The translations under genes and the position numbers were made by a program. From Acetobacteraceae bacterium (GTDB taxonomy: Bacteria; Pseudomonadota; Alphaproteobacteria; Acetobacterales; Acetobacteraceae), in contig JASHVB010000174.1 of the NCBI GenBank assembly GCA_030039695.1, positions 1-6,660 of the forward strand: a DNA stretch of 6,660 nucleotides, given 5' to 3'. This document shows positions 5,602-6,660 of the stretch, one piece after another. The stretch's first letter is position 1. Every line of letters begins with the position of its first letter. Under the pieces are notes generated by a model that had not been told where the DNA came from, searched no databases, and saw only the letters and a list, made by a program, of their open reading frames with translations.

Positions 5602-6124
5602 GTGCGCGACCATGACGGCGCCATGCATGTGGAAAGCGTGCCGGGCCATGGCAGCCGGTTCGAAGTCTGGCTGCCTTGTATCAACGCCGACGCATCATCT
5701 TCCGGGCGCGCGACCGATGCTCCTTCCTTGGGGTCCGGCGAGACAGTGTTGGTGCTTGAACACGACCCCGACCACCTGTCGCGGGCGAACAGTTGCTTGC
5801 TGCGCTCGGCTACGAACCCGTCGGGTTTACGCATGCGGCGGACGCACGGGCTGCCTACCTGGCGTCGCCCGAAGGGTTCGACGCCGCTTTGGTGGGATAG
5901 GCCTCGCTGCCGGAGTCCGTGCTGGAACTGGCCGCGGCGCTACGCGGCGCGTGCCCGATTTGCCGATCCTTTTGTCGATCTCATGGAACGACGTATTTGG
6001 TGCGATGACCCTGGCCCGAGCCGGAATTTCCGATGTGGTCTCCTGGCCGATCAACGCACGGGAGATTGCCGCGGCACTGCATGATCGCCTGCAGCCGGCA
6101 GGAAGACGGTCTACCGCCGCGTAA
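5602..6124 (+). pseudogene. VirA-like hybrid sensor histidine kinase, C-terminal remnant
   Basis: The segment encodes the end of a hybrid histidine kinase in three frames. The first frame starts with VRDHDGAMHVESVPGHGSR and FEVWLP. This is the G2 end of a HATPase_c domain, where intact relatives read DHGGA.. and then GSGS/GHGSRF. A linker follows, then GETVLVLEHDPDHL, the first strand and acidic pocket of a receiver-like domain. Near 5781 the frame changes, and the reading continues GEQLLAALGYEPVGF, DARAAYLASPEGFDAALVG, a TAG stop (5898-5900), and ASLPESVLELAAALRG. Near 5950 it changes again to VPDLPILLSISWNDVF, AGISDVVSWPINAREIAAAL, ending at TAA (6122-6124). The pieces line up in order as one receiver-like module, so this is one broken gene. 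The phosphate-accepting Asp position reads Gly, which I believe is common in VirA-like proteins. Everything upstream of the ATPase end is missing. It cannot make a functional kinase. Confidence 0.8.
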
Positions 6125-6660
6125 CCGCGTAAGTGCCCGAACCCATTACGATGATCTTGTGCCATCACGAGGTGACGCCCGAAACCCGCCTGTGAGCTGG
6201 CGTTCCCAGAGAACTGAGCACGAAACCTTCGGCGAAATCGGGTCGTTTGCAGTCGCTTGGGTGGCCTCTACGAAGAGCGACTTACAGTCGCCATTGACGA
6301 CCACGGTCTTGACCCATGGGCATAGACACACCACCCGCCTGACCAGCGAGATCGCGCTATTCAGGTCCCGGATATCGGCACTGGTGGTTGTTTGTGGAGA
6401 GCACACGTCCAGCGCTGTCAACTGCGAAATGCCGTTTGCGGCCCCACACCTATAGAGTCGAGGACGGACGCGTTGCATTGCGCTGTTTCTCGTCCCCGCT
6501 CATCGAACCGAACGCGCGGATTTCCGACTGGCTTCACCGCAAGGTCCACAGCGACGACCGACTGCGCTTGCGTCGAAGGCACCAGACGACCGATTCCCCC
6601 TTGGACAATCTACACTTCGTGACTCTCTTTCGCCGACTCAGCTGAGGCGCCCCCGGCGTT
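6125..6660. other. Right flank without a recognisable gene
   Basis: No frame gives a family I recognise. On the minus strand an open frame at 6478-6146 (110 codons) has moderate GC at third positions and includes LVRRVVCLCPWVKTVVVNGD. Another minus-strand frame from about 6608 to 6425 reads IVQGGIGRLVPSTQAQSVVA and NPRVRFDERGRET. A short plus-strand frame at about 6268-6327 reads LYEERLTVAIDDHGLDPWA before a stop. None has a good ribosome site or a credible start. The mixture of short readable patches in different frames is what decayed coding or mobile-element DNA looks like. Confidence 0.35.

Noticed and set aside
6268..6327. Plus-strand fragment LYEERLTVAIDDHGLDPWA as part of a real gene
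   Set aside because: It reads well but is only about 20 codons long, its upstream sequence gives no recognisable continuation, third-position GC is low for this genome, and it ends at a stop. It was not listed as a gene.
1..6660. tRNA, rRNA, CRISPR array, riboswitch
   Set aside because: I scanned for cloverleaf ends, regularly spaced direct repeats and long conserved RNA motifs and saw none.

Overview
The window looks like a piece of a high-GC proteobacterial genome, most likely a Burkholderia/Paraburkholderia/Cupriavidus-type betaproteobacterium. This is inferred from the GC-rich codon use, the AcoR-type sigma-54 activator, and the remnant of a VirA-like sensor kinase. It is not proven by any phylogenetic marker.

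The intact core is positions 392-4954, a compact divergent regulatory unit. On the minus strand lies a putative two-gene operon: a luciferase-like (LLM class) flavin-dependent oxidoreductase (2749-1379), followed 75 bp later by an HSL-family alpha/beta hydrolase (1303-392). Divergently, on the plus strand, lies a 637-residue AcoR-type sigma-54-dependent activator (3041-4954) with a GAF sensor, an AAA+ ATPase carrying GAFTGA, and a Fis-type HTH. The 291-bp divergent region holds a near-consensus -24/-12 promoter pointing at the oxidoreductase (TGGCATG-N4-TTGCT). About 87 and 117 bp upstream of the inferred start site it holds two GTCTCA-N3-TGAGA(C/A) inverted repeats exactly 30 bp apart. This is the layout expected of enhancer sites for the neighbouring activator. 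The simplest model is that the activator senses a small molecule (ketone, alcohol or related compound) and switches on a monooxygenase plus esterase pair. A ketone-to-ester-to-acid-plus-alcohol route is plausible but is inference.

The left flank (1-391) has no convincing gene. It contains a 10-bp-stem hairpin just past the hydrolase stop, a weak 52-codon ORF starting directly after that stop, and a striking interrupted palindrome centred on position 95.

The right flank (4955-6660) is a graveyard of broken genes. It holds the C-terminal part of an ISL3-type transposase on the minus strand with a frameshift, then the C-terminus of a VirA-like hybrid histidine kinase on the plus strand with two frame changes and an in-frame stop. 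The last 540 bp contain no recognisable gene.
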